The notes beneath the pieces are model-generated. The model searched no databases. It saw only the letters and a program-made list of their open reading frames with translations, and was not told where the DNA came from. Of a stretch of DNA of 64,000 nucleotides, positions 56,286 to 64,000 are shown in pieces (position 1 is the first letter of the stretch; every line of letters starts with the position of its first letter). The DNA lies in assembly GCF_000421185.1 (NCBI RefSeq), contig NZ_ATWJ01000012.1, forward strand, positions 248,001 through 312,000, in the 5' to 3' direction. Both the position numbers and the translations under genes were made by a program. Source of the stretch: Ornithinimicrobium pekingense DSM 21552 (lineage in GTDB: Bacteria > Actinomycetota > Actinomycetes > Actinomycetales > Dermatophilaceae).

Positions 56286-56921
56286 GTGAGCGCACCCCCT
56301 GCCCTGCCGCCCTACGTCCCCACCGGCGACGTCGTCGCCGACAAGGTCACGTGGCGCCGCCTCGTGCGCGCCGCCCGCCGCGAGCTGGTGGACGGCTGGT
56401 CCGCGCGGGACCGGGCCTCGGCCGCGTGCTCGCTGGGGCAGGCGGCGCTGGAGGTGCTCGACAGGTATGCCGTGCGCCAGGGCCGCGGCGGCGTGGCCGG
56501 GATGTGCGTCACCGCCTTCGAGCCGATGCGCACCGAGCCGCCCGTGGACGGCCTGACGCAGGCGATGCTCGACGCGGGGGTGCGGGTGCTGGTGCCGGTC
56601 ACGCTCGAGAAGCCGCGGCTGGACTGGGCCGACCTGACCGACCCCGGGCGCAGCCCGCTCGGCGAGCAGGTGCTGGCCGGGGTCGACCTCGCGTTCGTGC
56701 CGGCGCTGGCGGTCTCCCGGCACGGGGTGCGACTGGGCCAGGGCGGCGGCTACTACGACACGACGCTGCCGCGGCTGCGCGAGCTCTCGGGCGGCTCACC
56801 GGTCGTGGTCGTGCTGCACGACCACGAGGTGGTGCCGGCCGTGCCCGCCGACACCCACGACGCGGTGGTCGACGCGGTGCTGCGCCCCGCGACGGGGGCG
56901 ATGCGGCTGCCGGTCGGCTGA
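56286..56921 (+). CDS. 5-formyltetrahydrofolate cyclo-ligase
   Basis: A 211-residue folate enzyme (methenyl-THF synthetase) that recycles 5-formyl-THF with ATP. The N-terminal basic helix WRRLVRAARRELVDGWSARD and the ATP/magnesium motif GVRLGQGGGYYDTTLPRL near residue 150 identify it. GTG 56286 starts 61 bp from the divergent moeA/glp start. The same pair is separated by galU in mycobacteria; here galU is missing. Confidence 0.94.
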   Translation: MSAPPALPPYVPTGDVVADKVTWRRLVRAARRELVDGWSARDRASAACSLGQAALEVLDRYAVRQGRGGVAGMCVTAFEPMRTEPPVDGLTQAMLDAGVRVLVPVTLEKPRLDWADLTDPGRSPLGEQVLAGVDLAFVPALAVSRHGVRLGQGGGYYDTTLPRLRELSGGSPVVVVLHDHEVVPAVPADTHDAVVDAVLRPATGAMRLPVG

Positions 56922-56939
56922 GCGCCCGGCCGGGGCCGC

Positions 56940-59627
56940 TCAGCCGGGTGAGCTGTCCGGCACCAGGGTCAGGCTCGACTCGGCGGCCTCCTCGACCGCG
57001 GCGCCGGTGAAGGCCCACGGGTAGGTCTGGCCGTCGACCCAGGCCTGGGTCTGGTCCTTCCAGTTCGGGTGGAAGGGGTGGCCCGAGGTGCCGGTCTGGT
57101 TGACCCAGCGCGAAGCGTCGAGGTCGGCCAGGTCGACGACCATCCGCATCGAGGGCCCCGCGGTCACCGCGAAGGTGTCCGCGGAGGCGTCCCAGTTGAA
57201 GGCGTTGACCAGCGCGCTGCCCCCACCGACGGGGATCGGCTGCTGGCCGAAGATGCCGCTGACGACGTCGGGCACCGCGTCCCCGGAGAGGACCTCGTGC
57301 TCCAGGGTCACCTGGTGCAGCTGGCCCCAGCTCCAGTCGGCCGGGTCCTTGGACAGGGTGCTTGTCAGGTCGTTGCGCGCCTGGATCATCGCGGTCCGGA
57401 TCACCTCGTCGCGGGACTCCAGGACGCCGGGCGTGCGCCGGTCGTCCCACCACGCGCTGTCGGGGCTGCGCAGCAGCTCCTCGACCAGCAGCATCGAGCG
57501 GGAGTTGCCCGTGGCGCCCAGGTCGGGGGGCAGCTCGTCGTCGAAGACCATCTCCAGGAGGTTGTCGTAGACCGCGTAGAAGTAGGCGGCCGCCGCGGAC
57601 TGGTCGCCGCCCGCGGGGGCGGTCAGGTCCCACTCCCGCAGCAGCTCCTGGGCCTCGGTGTAGAAGTCGTTGCCCAGGTCGATGCGCAGCAGGTAGGGCA
57701 CGAGCACCTCCGCGAAGGCGTTGTGGTCGTCCAGCTGCAGCTGCGTCATCGCGTCGACGGTGATCGGGGTGCCGGCCTCGATCTGCTCGGTCAGCAGGTC
57801 GAGGATGCGCGTGGAGCGGTAGCCCTTGTCGGGCTCGCTGGTGAGGAAGGGCGTGCTGCCGCGCACGACCGCCTGGTTGGCCGCCACGATCACGCCGTCC
57901 TCGGGGTTGAGCACCGAGGGCAGGTCCTCGAAGTCGACGAAGCCCTGCCAGGCGTAGGCCTCGTCCCACCCGGGGGCGGGCAGGTAGCCGGGCGGCGTGC
58001 CGTGGGTGGCGGAGCGGCGCAGCGGCACCTGCCCGGGGGCCTGGTAGCCGATGTTGCCCTCGGTGTCGGCGTAGAGCAGGTTCTGGGAGGGCACCGCGAA
58101 GTGGCGGGCCCCGTCACGGAAGCTCTCCCAGTCGGTGGCGGCGTTGATGGCGAAGACCGCCTCCGCCGTGCGCCCCGGCTGCAGGGCGGTCCAGGCCAGG
58201 GCGACCTCGTAGTCGTTGGAGGTGCGCACCCCGCCCAGCGGGGCGCCCTGGCCGAGGTCGCCGACCGCCTCCACGACGTCGGACATGATCGGCCCGTGCG
58301 AGCTGGCCCGCACGGTGAGCGTCTGGTCCTCACCGCCGGCGACCTTGATCGTCTCGGTGTGCACGTCCAGGGGCACGTAGTCGTCGCCACGCAGGACCCG
58401 GTCGCCGCGCACGTCCTCCAGGTAGAAGTCGGTGACGTCGGGGTCGAGGTTGGTGATGCCCCACGCGATCGAGGCGTTGTGCCCGATGATCACGCCGGGG
58501 AAGCCGGCGAAGGTGAAGCCGCTGACGTCGAAGGGGCAGCTTTCGGTCACCTCGCGGCAGTGCAGCCCGGCCTGCAGCCAGATCCCGGGCTGGGACACGC
58601 CCAGGTGCGGGTCGTTGGCCAGCATCGGGCTGCCGGTCGCCGTGTGCTGCCCGGCGACGACCCAGGAGTTGGAGCCGATGCCCTCGCCGGAGCCCATGAG
58701 GTCCGGGACCGCACCGAGGGCGACGCCGGTGGACTCGAAGGCCTCCTGCACCCCGGCGCGGGCGAGCCAGTGGTGGGTGCGGTCGGAGACGGGGCCGGGC
58801 GGGGCCGCCGGCTCCCCGCGCCGGGCCCGGTCGGCCGGGTCACCGGAGTCCGCACCGGGGGTCCCGCTGGTGCCGCCGCGGGCGTTCGCACCGTCGGCGG
58901 GGGCGGAGCGCTGCGGTGCCCACTCGTCGGGGCTGAGGATCGGCGGGTGGGAGTCGAGGGGGTAGTCGGGGTAGAGCTCGTCCAGCTGCGCCAGGCTGAC
59001 CTGGCCGACGAGCCGGCCACGGGCCAGCTCCTCGGTGTAGTTGCCGCGCAGGTCCCAGGCCATGGCCTTGAGCCAGGCGAGGGAGTCCACCGGGTCCCAC
59101 GGCTCCACCTGGTAACCGGGGGCCGACCGGGCGAGCACCGCATACTCCAGACCCATCCGGGAGGCGGAGCCGTGCTGCTCGATGTAGGCGTTGACCCCGG
59201 CGGTGTAGGCCTGCAGGTAGCCCCGCGCGGTGGGGTCGAGCAGCGGCAGCTCCTGCTCGGCGACCCGGCGCCACCCCATGGTCCGGATCACCCGGTCGGT
59301 CTCGACACCGCCCTCCCCGACGAGCTCGGCCAGGCGGCCGTTGACGACGTGACGGCGCAGGTCCATCTGGAAGAACCGGTCCTGGGCCGCGACGAAGCCC
59401 TGCGCGCGGAAGAGGTCCTCGGGGGTGTCGGCGTAGATGTGGGCGACGCCGAGCGCGTCCCGCACGACGTCCACCTGCCCGGTGAGGCCGGGGATCTCGA
59501 TGTCGCCCGTGGTCTGGGGGAAGGCCCGCCGCGTCAGGCCGACCCCGAGCACGGCCGTGGCCACGGCGACCACCACCAGGATCGCCACCAAGGGCACGGC
59601 CACGCGCTGCCACACGGGTCGGGACAC
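56940..59627 (-). CDS. Penicillin acylase family N-terminal-nucleophile hydrolase
   Basis: An 895-residue secreted or membrane-anchored amidase. A signal-anchor helix (VAVPLVAILVVVAVATAVLG) is followed by the alpha chain with GVAHIYADTPEDLFRAQGF and AAQDRFFQMDLRRH. A low-complexity spacer (about residues 240-280) follows, and the beta chain starts at the nucleophile Ser of GSNSWVVAGQHTATGSPM. PMLANDPHLGVSQPGIWLQA and GHNASIAWGITNLDPDVTDF complete the oxyanion site. Self-cleavage before Ser is the family rule. Substrates range from beta-lactams to acyl-homoserine lactones; this one is unknown. Starts at GTG 59627. Confidence 0.93.
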   Translation of the reverse strand: MSRPVWQRVAVPLVAILVVVAVATAVLGVGLTRRAFPQTTGDIEIPGLTGQVDVVRDALGVAHIYADTPEDLFRAQGFVAAQDRFFQMDLRRHVVNGRLAELVGEGGVETDRVIRTMGWRRVAEQELPLLDPTARGYLQAYTAGVNAYIEQHGSASRMGLEYAVLARSAPGYQVEPWDPVDSLAWLKAMAWDLRGNYTEELARGRLVGQVSLAQLDELYPDYPLDSHPPILSPDEWAPQRSAPADGANARGGTSGTPGADSGDPADRARRGEPAAPPGPVSDRTHHWLARAGVQEAFESTGVALGAVPDLMGSGEGIGSNSWVVAGQHTATGSPMLANDPHLGVSQPGIWLQAGLHCREVTESCPFDVSGFTFAGFPGVIIGHNASIAWGITNLDPDVTDFYLEDVRGDRVLRGDDYVPLDVHTETIKVAGGEDQTLTVRASSHGPIMSDVVEAVGDLGQGAPLGGVRTSNDYEVALAWTALQPGRTAEAVFAINAATDWESFRDGARHFAVPSQNLLYADTEGNIGYQAPGQVPLRRSATHGTPPGYLPAPGWDEAYAWQGFVDFEDLPSVLNPEDGVIVAANQAVVRGSTPFLTSEPDKGYRSTRILDLLTEQIEAGTPITVDAMTQLQLDDHNAFAEVLVPYLLRIDLGNDFYTEAQELLREWDLTAPAGGDQSAAAAYFYAVYDNLLEMVFDDELPPDLGATGNSRSMLLVEELLRSPDSAWWDDRRTPGVLESRDEVIRTAMIQARNDLTSTLSKDPADWSWGQLHQVTLEHEVLSGDAVPDVVSGIFGQQPIPVGGGSALVNAFNWDASADTFAVTAGPSMRMVVDLADLDASRWVNQTGTSGHPFHPNWKDQTQAWVDGQTYPWAFTGAAVEEAAESSLTLVPDSSPG

Positions 59628-59687
59628 GCGGCCCAGCCTAGGTCACGATGCGAGGCGCGCCCGGAACGCCACGTAGAATGCAACCTC

Positions 59688-60047
59688 GTGCCCACCTACT
59701 CGTACTCCTGCAAGGACTGCGGCCACGCGTTCGACATCCAGCAGGCGTTCTCCGACGACGCCCTGACGGTGTGCCCGAACTGCTCCGGGACCTTGCGCAA
59801 GGTCTTCAGCGCCGTCGGTGTCGTCTTCAAGGGTTCCGGCTTCTACCGCACCGACTCCCGGGGCTCGGGGAAGTCCACGACCTCCTCGACGACCAGCTCC
59901 TCCTCGGGCTCGTCCACGGGGTCGCCCTCGGGCGAGGGGTCCTCCTCGAGCGCCAAGCCGTCCCCGGCCGGGGCCGGTTCGAGCGGCTCGGGCGGGTCGT
60001 CCACATCCTCGGGCTCCTCGTCGAGCTCCTCCACAGGCGCGGCCTGA
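59688..60047 (+). CDS. FmdB-family zinc-ribbon protein
   Basis: A 119-residue protein: PTYSYSCKDCGHAFDIQQAF with one Cys pair, then TVCPNCSGTLRKVFSAVG with the second, forming the FmdB zinc ribbon. The C-terminal 60 residues are a Ser/Gly tail without structure. A TAGAAT hexamer 12 bp before GTG 59688 may be the -10 of a nearly leaderless promoter. The family is a small regulatory or scaffolding protein of unknown role. It is divergent from the acylase by 60 bp. Confidence 0.92.
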   Translation: MPTYSYSCKDCGHAFDIQQAFSDDALTVCPNCSGTLRKVFSAVGVVFKGSGFYRTDSRGSGKSTTSSTTSSSSGSSTGSPSGEGSSSSAKPSPAGAGSSGSGGSSTSSGSSSSSSTGAA

Positions 60048-60087
60048 GGGCCTGACGGGTATGCGGCCGCGCTCCTAGCGTCGGCCC

Positions 60088-60780
60088 GTGCCCCTTGCTC
60101 ACCTCCGTCGCCGCCCGCCGTCAGCCACCTCTCGGTTGACGCTGCCCCGCCGGACCAGGACGCTGCTGCGCCGGCTCCTCGCCGCCCTCCTGGCCGCGGC
60201 CGCCGTGGGCGGGACCGCCTACGCCGCGCTCGGCCGCCCGCCCGAGGGCGGCGTCGCGGTGGTGGTGGCCACGCGCGAGGTCCCGGTGGGGGCCGTGCTC
60301 TCCTCCGGCGACGTCACGGTCAGACGGCTGCCGCCGGACGCCGTCCCGGTGGCGGCCCTCTCCGAGCCGGCCGAGGTGGTCGGCCGCCCCGCTGCCGCCG
60401 TGCTGTCCGAGGGCGAGGCGCTGACCCGCCACGACGTGCGCACCGGGTCGCTGCTCGCGGGCCAGCCCGAGGGCAGCGTGGCCGTCTGGCTGCCCCTGGC
60501 CGACCCGGCGGTCGCCGAGGCCCTCTCCGCCGGTGACCGTGTCGACGTGCACTCCCCCGTCGACGGCCGGCGCGTGGTCGAGGACGTGCTGGTGGTGGCC
60601 GTGCGGTCCGGGGCCTCCTCGTCCTCCGGCCTCATCGGGGGCGGCGGGCTCGCGCGGGAGGCAGGAGGCGTCTGGCTGGCCCTGTCCTCGGAGCACGCGG
60701 CGGCCGTGGCCGCAGCCCGCGGGGCAGACCCGTCCGGAGCGGCGCTCCTGCTGGCCGTCCACGCGGCACCGCACCGCTAG
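60088..60780 (+). CDS. SAF-domain protein (CpaB/FlgA-like)
   Basis: A 230-residue exported protein. The Arg-rich N-terminus leads to a hydrophobic segment LLAALLAAAAVGGTAYAAL, then a SAF fold: VVVATREVPVGAVLSSGDVT and VRRLPPDAVPVAALSEPAEV, continuing VGRPAAAVLSEGEALTRHDV. SAF domains occur in CpaB/RcpC of Flp pili and in flagellar P-ring chaperones. No pilus genes are near, so its task is open. GTG 60088. Confidence 0.86.
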   Translation: MPLAHLRRRPPSATSRLTLPRRTRTLLRRLLAALLAAAAVGGTAYAALGRPPEGGVAVVVATREVPVGAVLSSGDVTVRRLPPDAVPVAALSEPAEVVGRPAAAVLSEGEALTRHDVRTGSLLAGQPEGSVAVWLPLADPAVAEALSAGDRVDVHSPVDGRRVVEDVLVVAVRSGASSSSGLIGGGGLAREAGGVWLALSSEHAAAVAAARGADPSGAALLLAVHAAPHR

Positions 60781-60906
60781 GCAGGCCCGGCGGCCTCCGC
60801 TACGCTCGTCCGCGGCAGGTCGCCCTCGCGGCACGCGGGGGCAGGGCCGTCACATCACCCAGACCCGGACCAGGCACCACTGCGTCCGGCGGAAAGGACA
60901 AGGGCC

Positions 60907-61311
60907 ATGCTCAAGGGCTTCAAAGAGTTCATCATGCGCGGCAACGTCATCGACCTCGCCGTCGCGGTCGTCATCGGCGCAGCCTTCGCCGCCGTGGTGG
61001 AGCAGGTCGTCTCCAGCCTCGTCACCCCGATCCTGAACGCCGCAGGGGGTGCGGAGGTCGGTGGCCTGAAGTGGGAGATCATCTCCGGCCGGGAGGACAC
61101 CGCGATGGACTTCGCGGCCATCATCAACGCGATCATCGTCTTCCTCATCACCGCCGCGGTCGTCTACTTCGTCCTGGTCCTGCCGATGAACAAGTTCAAC
61201 GAGATGCGCATGCGCGGCAAGGAGGCCCCGGAGGAGGTCAGCGAGGAGCTCGCCACCCTGCGCGAGATCCGCGACCTGCTCGCCAACCGCCGCACCGACG
61301 GCGCCGTCTGA
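60907..61311 (+). CDS. mscL: Large-conductance mechanosensitive channel
   Basis: A 134-residue pentameric channel subunit that opens under membrane tension to release solutes during osmotic downshock. The N-terminal helix MLKGFKEFIMRGNVIDLAVA and TM1 VVIGAAFAAVVEQVVSSLV with the gate region, the periplasmic loop, TM2 INAIIVFLITAAVVYFVLVL and the C-terminal helix bundle are all visible. GGAAAGGACAAGGGCC precedes ATG 60907. A strong hairpin follows at 61353. Confidence 0.97.
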   Translation: MLKGFKEFIMRGNVIDLAVAVVIGAAFAAVVEQVVSSLVTPILNAAGGAEVGGLKWEIISGREDTAMDFAAIINAIIVFLITAAVVYFVLVLPMNKFNEMRMRGKEAPEEVSEELATLREIRDLLANRRTDGAV

Positions 61312-61352
61312 CCGGACGCGCCGGCCCCGGGGCGGCACGCTTCGTCCCGACC

Positions 61353-61381
61353 AGGCCCCGGCACCGCGGGTGCCGGGGCCT
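61353..61381 (+). terminator. Terminator hairpin after mscL
   Basis: A perfect 13-bp GC-rich stem (AGGCCCCGGCACC and complement) with a three-base loop, 42 nt past the mscL stop. No long T-run follows. Confidence 0.75.
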
Positions 61382-61409
61382 CGTCATGCCCCGACCTGGC
61401 CGGCACCAT

Positions 61410-61490
61410 GTGCACGACCCACTCACCTGAGTGGCCTGTGCCCGACCGAGCGGCCGAAGGCGTGCACGACCCACTCACCTGAGTGGCCTG
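61410..61490. repeat. Pair of identical 29-bp direct repeats
   Basis: The 29-bp units at 61410-61438 and 61462-61490 are identical, 52 bp apart, and each contains the palindrome CCACTCACCTGAGTGG. The 223-bp gap between mscL and the small PHWD-ending gene holds nothing else apart from the mscL hairpin. Confidence 0.75.
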
Positions 61491-61534
61491 CGCCCGGCGC
61501 CGCGACCCGGACGGGGCTGCGCCGCCGCGCCCCC

Positions 61535-61780
61535 TCAGTCCCAGTGCGGCGGCCGCTGGTCCCTGATCCAGGCGTCGCGCGCGTCCGGGGACAGGCCCGG
61601 GGGTGGCGTGGCCGGCCGGGTGGCCCGCGGACCGGCCGGCACGTCGTCGGCGCGGTCGGCCTCGGGGTTGGTCGGCGGGGCGTCGACCCGTCGGTGACGC
61701 CGCCGGCGTGCGTGAACGGGCCCGCGTGCCGGACCCTGCCCGGGGTCGCTCGCGGTGTCCCGGGGGTCGGCGCCGCTCAT
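61535..61780 (-). CDS. Small conserved-type protein ending PHWD
   Basis: An 81-residue, Arg/Pro/Ala-rich, probably disordered protein with a more ordered end PGLSPDARDAWIRDQRPPHW plus a final Asp. Its ATG overlaps the stop of the helicase-like gene (ATGA), which supports real translation. Small proteins ending RPPHW(G/D) beside the same helicase-like gene occur in other actinobacteria (from memory). Function unknown. Confidence 0.7.
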   Translation of the reverse strand: MSGADPRDTASDPGQGPARGPVHARRRRHRRVDAPPTNPEADRADDVPAGPRATRPATPPPGLSPDARDAWIRDQRPPHWD

Positions 61781-64000
61781 GAGGACCGGTCGGCGGCCTC
61801 GCGCTGGGCGTGAAGCACCCGCACCACCTCGCGGGCCGGGTCGGTGAAGACGTCGGTGCTGCGGACGCGCAGCGGCACCCAGCCCATGCGCGTGAGCTGG
61901 TCGTGGCGCAGGCGCAGGTCGTCACGGCCCGGTCCCGCGCCGTGGGCCGCCGGGTGCACGTCGCTGTCCACCGCGACCACCATCCGGGTGCCGTCCGAGG
62001 ACGCCACGGCCAGGTCGAGGGCGTGCGGACCGTGGGCATAGCCCTCCACGACCGTCAGGTTCTCCTCGCGCAGGCGACGGGTGAGCTCGGCGAGCACCGC
62101 CGAGCCGTTGCCGTGCCCGGACTGCCCCCGGAAGGACAGGGCCCGCCGGAGCACGTCGGCGCCCTCGCCGTCGGGCCAGGAGCTGACGGTCAGGGGCGTC
62201 ACGACGTCGACCCGGCGCCGCGCCGCGGCGATCGCGGTCGTGGCCAGCCGTGCGTCGCGCACGAGGTGCTGGTGCGGGCCGGTGACCCACACCACCCGGT
62301 CGCGCACCTCGCCGGCCACCCGGCGCAGCGGGCGCACGAGCAGGGGCTCGAGCACGGAGTCGTCGTCGGTCAGCGCGGGCGCTCCCGGGCCGGTCAGGTC
62401 GGCCAGCGCGCCCCGCAGGGCCTGGTCGACGTCCTCGGCGGTGGCCTCGTCGTCGGTGACGACCATCAGGCTGTCCTCGGGAGCGGTGGCGGCGTGCTCC
62501 AGCAGGAGCGCCACGGCGGAGGCCACCTGGGCCGAGACGGGTCCCTCCTCGACGTGCTCGCGCACCGCGGCGTCGCGGCATACCCCGGGGAAGCTGTGCA
62601 CCGGCACCGGCATGACCCCCGCGAGCGGGGCGACGAGGCCCTGGTCCAGCGCCCGGTAGTGGCTCTGCAGGTGGCGCACCGGCAGCACCCCCGAGGCGTC
62701 GTCGAGCAGCGAGGGGCCCCCGTCGTCCGGCGTGTCGCCCTCCACCTTGGGGTCGGCCACGACCGAGAAGGGCACGGGCCCGAGGCCGCCGCTGTCACCC
62801 ACGACGAGGACACGGCGTCCGTGCGCCAGGGCGGGCACGGCGCGCGCGGTCGTGGTCCGCCCGGCGCGCTCCACCACGACGAGGTCGAAGGTCGTGTCCG
62901 GGGGCAGGACGGAGGGCACCGCCAACGGTGAGGCGAGCACCACCGGCTGCGCGCCGAGCACGATGTCGGGTGCCCGGCTGATCATGTCGCGCAGGTCGAC
63001 GGCACCGACCTGGGTCCGCTCCACCGCGCGTTCCCAGGCGGTCAGCTGCGAGGCGTGCGCGGACAACGTCCGACGCAGCCGGCGCAGCACGGCGCGGCGG
63101 GCACGCAGCGCGTTGCGGCGCAGGTGGGCACGGTCGGCACGACGGAACGTCCGCTCGGCCTCCCGCACCGCGTCGGCGGTCATCTGCTGGGGGACGTCGT
63201 CGGAGCGCAGGTGGACGAGCAGGGAGGATCGGTGCACGAAGCGCACCTCCGAGGCCACGCGCTCGGCCGGCACCCCCCGTCGCGCCAGGTCGTCGACGAG
63301 CTCGCCGAGGCCCTGCTCACGCAGCGGCTCCAGCAGCGGGTGTGCCGTCGCCGCCACGGGCGCGCGGTCGGCACGGGCGTCGAGGGTGACCAACCTCTCC
63401 AGCACGATGTCGAGGTGCACGGTGGCGAGGTCCTTGCCGAGCGGGCGCCCGGCGAAGACCTTCCCGAGCCAGGCGAGGTCCTCGCCGATCGGGGTGTATG
63501 CGGCGAGCGCCTCCTCCCAGCCCTCGGGGGCCGCGGGGCGGGCCGCCTTGCCGGCGACGGACTCCCACTCGGCGCGCTCGTCGCGGGCCAGGCGCACCCG
63601 CCGCGGCAGGTCGGCCGGCGGGGTGCCGGGGCGCAGGAGCGAGCGGACCTGACGGCGCAGGCGCGCCCGGGCAACCGCACCGGGTCGCTCGGCGACCTCG
63701 TCGCGGTCGGCCGTCGCCGCCACCATCTCCTCCAGCGGCGCGTCGTAGATCTGCGGGGTGAAGATGTCGAGCGTCTCGGCGGCCCGGGAGATCAGGTCGA
63801 GCCGGTGCCCCCACTGCTGCAGGTTGGCCGGCGCCGGCATCCCCGCCTCCCGCGCGACCTTCTCGGCCATCTCGCGGGCGTCGGTGAACTCGCCGGTCAC
63901 CAGGCGGGCGACGACCTCGGTGGCCCGGGCGGCCTCGTCGGGGGAGGTGAGGCGGGCGGCATACCAGGGGTCTTCGGCCCGACCCCGGGGCCAGGCGTCC
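61777..64000 (-). CDS. Helicase-like protein fused to a Vsr/REase-fold nuclease (partial)
   Basis: At least 740 residues, open through the right edge, so the N-terminus is missing. The middle resembles SF1/UPF1-type helicases, but key motifs are degraded: the DE of Walker B reads FDLVVVERAGRTT, and the next motif is RVLVVGDSGGLGP rather than GDxxQLPP. The C-terminal 90 residues look like the MTES_1575-type restriction-endonuclease fold: HALDLAVASSDGTRMVVAVD, then RDDLRLRHDQLTRMGWVPLR and VRSTDV. So the nuclease part looks conserved and the ATPase part possibly inactive. A defence or repair role is inference. Confidence 0.8.
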   Translation of the reverse strand, partial: DAWPRGRAEDPWYAARLTSPDEAARATEVVARLVTGEFTDAREMAEKVAREAGMPAPANLQQWGHRLDLISRAAETLDIFTPQIYDAPLEEMVAATADRDEVAERPGAVARARLRRQVRSLLRPGTPPADLPRRVRLARDERAEWESVAGKAARPAAPEGWEEALAAYTPIGEDLAWLGKVFAGRPLGKDLATVHLDIVLERLVTLDARADRAPVAATAHPLLEPLREQGLGELVDDLARRGVPAERVASEVRFVHRSSLLVHLRSDDVPQQMTADAVREAERTFRRADRAHLRRNALRARRAVLRRLRRTLSAHASQLTAWERAVERTQVGAVDLRDMISRAPDIVLGAQPVVLASPLAVPSVLPPDTTFDLVVVERAGRTTTARAVPALAHGRRVLVVGDSGGLGPVPFSVVADPKVEGDTPDDGGPSLLDDASGVLPVRHLQSHYRALDQGLVAPLAGVMPVPVHSFPGVCRDAAVREHVEEGPVSAQVASAVALLLEHAATAPEDSLMVVTDDEATAEDVDQALRGALADLTGPGAPALTDDDSVLEPLLVRPLRRVAGEVRDRVVWVTGPHQHLVRDARLATTAIAAARRRVDVVTPLTVSSWPDGEGADVLRRALSFRGQSGHGNGSAVLAELTRRLREENLTVVEGYAHGPHALDLAVASSDGTRMVVAVDSDVHPAAHGAGPGRDDLRLRHDQLTRMGWVPLRVRSTDVFTDPAREVVRVLHAQREAADRSS

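Noticed and set aside
57069-60047. 992-codon open frame covering the acylase region and running into the FmdB gene
   Set aside because: The first 870 codons are the antisense shadow of the penicillin acylase gene. Only the final part, from 59688, is the real zinc-ribbon gene.
61410-61490. Two 29-bp repeats as a CRISPR array
   Set aside because: Only two units, a 23-bp spacer, an internal palindrome spanning the centre, and no cas genes nearby.

Overview
The window is a gene-dense stretch of chromosome from a very GC-rich actinobacterium. Several things point there: GTG starts and 1-8 nt stop/start overlaps everywhere, lpqU-mazG-eno-divIC-DUF501-ppx and moeA/glp-rimJ-sepX/glpR blocks, an FmdB-type small zinc ribbon, SigE-family sigma factors, a Pmt protein mannosyltransferase and a single-subunit SdhC. 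Gene order follows, from memory, the Mycobacterium tuberculosis Rv0985c-Rv1026 region, with some genes missing and others inserted. A Micrococcales/Intrasporangiaceae-like host is my inference. I see no insertion sequence, prophage or CRISPR array, and both ends cut through a gene.

Layout. 0-2.2 kb: pyruvate/peptide permease CstA, a small protein ending Cys-Cys, and the start of another gene. 2.3-9.4 kb: an unusual tRNA with anticodon UAA, a family 5 uracil-DNA glycosylase, ppx/gppA, DUF501, ftsB/divIC, eno, mazG and a lipoprotein, nearly all co-oriented; then mfd to 13.1 kb. 13.3-17.4 kb: a TPM-domain envelope protein, PspA and DAHP synthase. 17.8-22 kb: pth, rplY, prs, glmU, then a TetR gene and tRNA-Gln. 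22.8-31.3 kb: MarR regulator, ABC-F ATPase, ispE, MFS transporter, rsmA, tatD, metG. 31.3-40.2 kb: an accessory stretch with a double GNAT protein, three paralogous sigma-factor/membrane-partner modules and a HipA-like kinase/DUF3037 pair. 40.3-42.6 kb: membrane proteins and an SPFH/ribbon-helix-helix pair. 42.7-48.8 kb: rsmI, sdhBAC, pmt. 48.8-52.7 kb: TPR protein, two PH-domain membrane proteins coupled to an ornithine carbamoyltransferase, tRNA-Ala. 52.7-56.9 kb: sepX/glpR, rimJ, moaC, moeA/glp, 5-formyl-THF cyclo-ligase. 56.9-64 kb: penicillin acylase-like hydrolase, FmdB protein, SAF-domain protein, mscL, and a helicase-like/nuclease fusion running off the end.

How genes work together. 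Translation and RNA maturation (rplY, pth, metG, rsmA, rsmI, tRNAs), central metabolism (eno, prs, sdhBAC, aroG), envelope precursor synthesis (glmU, ispE), genome maintenance (mfd, mazG, udg) and division (ftsB/divIC, glp with sepX/glpR) make up most of the window. The regulatory novelty is in 32.4-40.2 kb. Three sigma genes each overlap a membrane-anchored partner by the same 8 nt (ATGTCTGA) and are each preceded by the same promoter-like motif, C(A/C)ACCTTTC-N12-CGTT.

The strongest unexplained signal is a short word. GGTATGCCGT occurs 14 times exactly and over 20 more times with one mismatch, on both strands, in genes and between them, often forcing rare codons. Under a simple composition model about 0.1 exact copies would be expected. 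It behaves like an uptake-sequence- or recombination-type genome motif.
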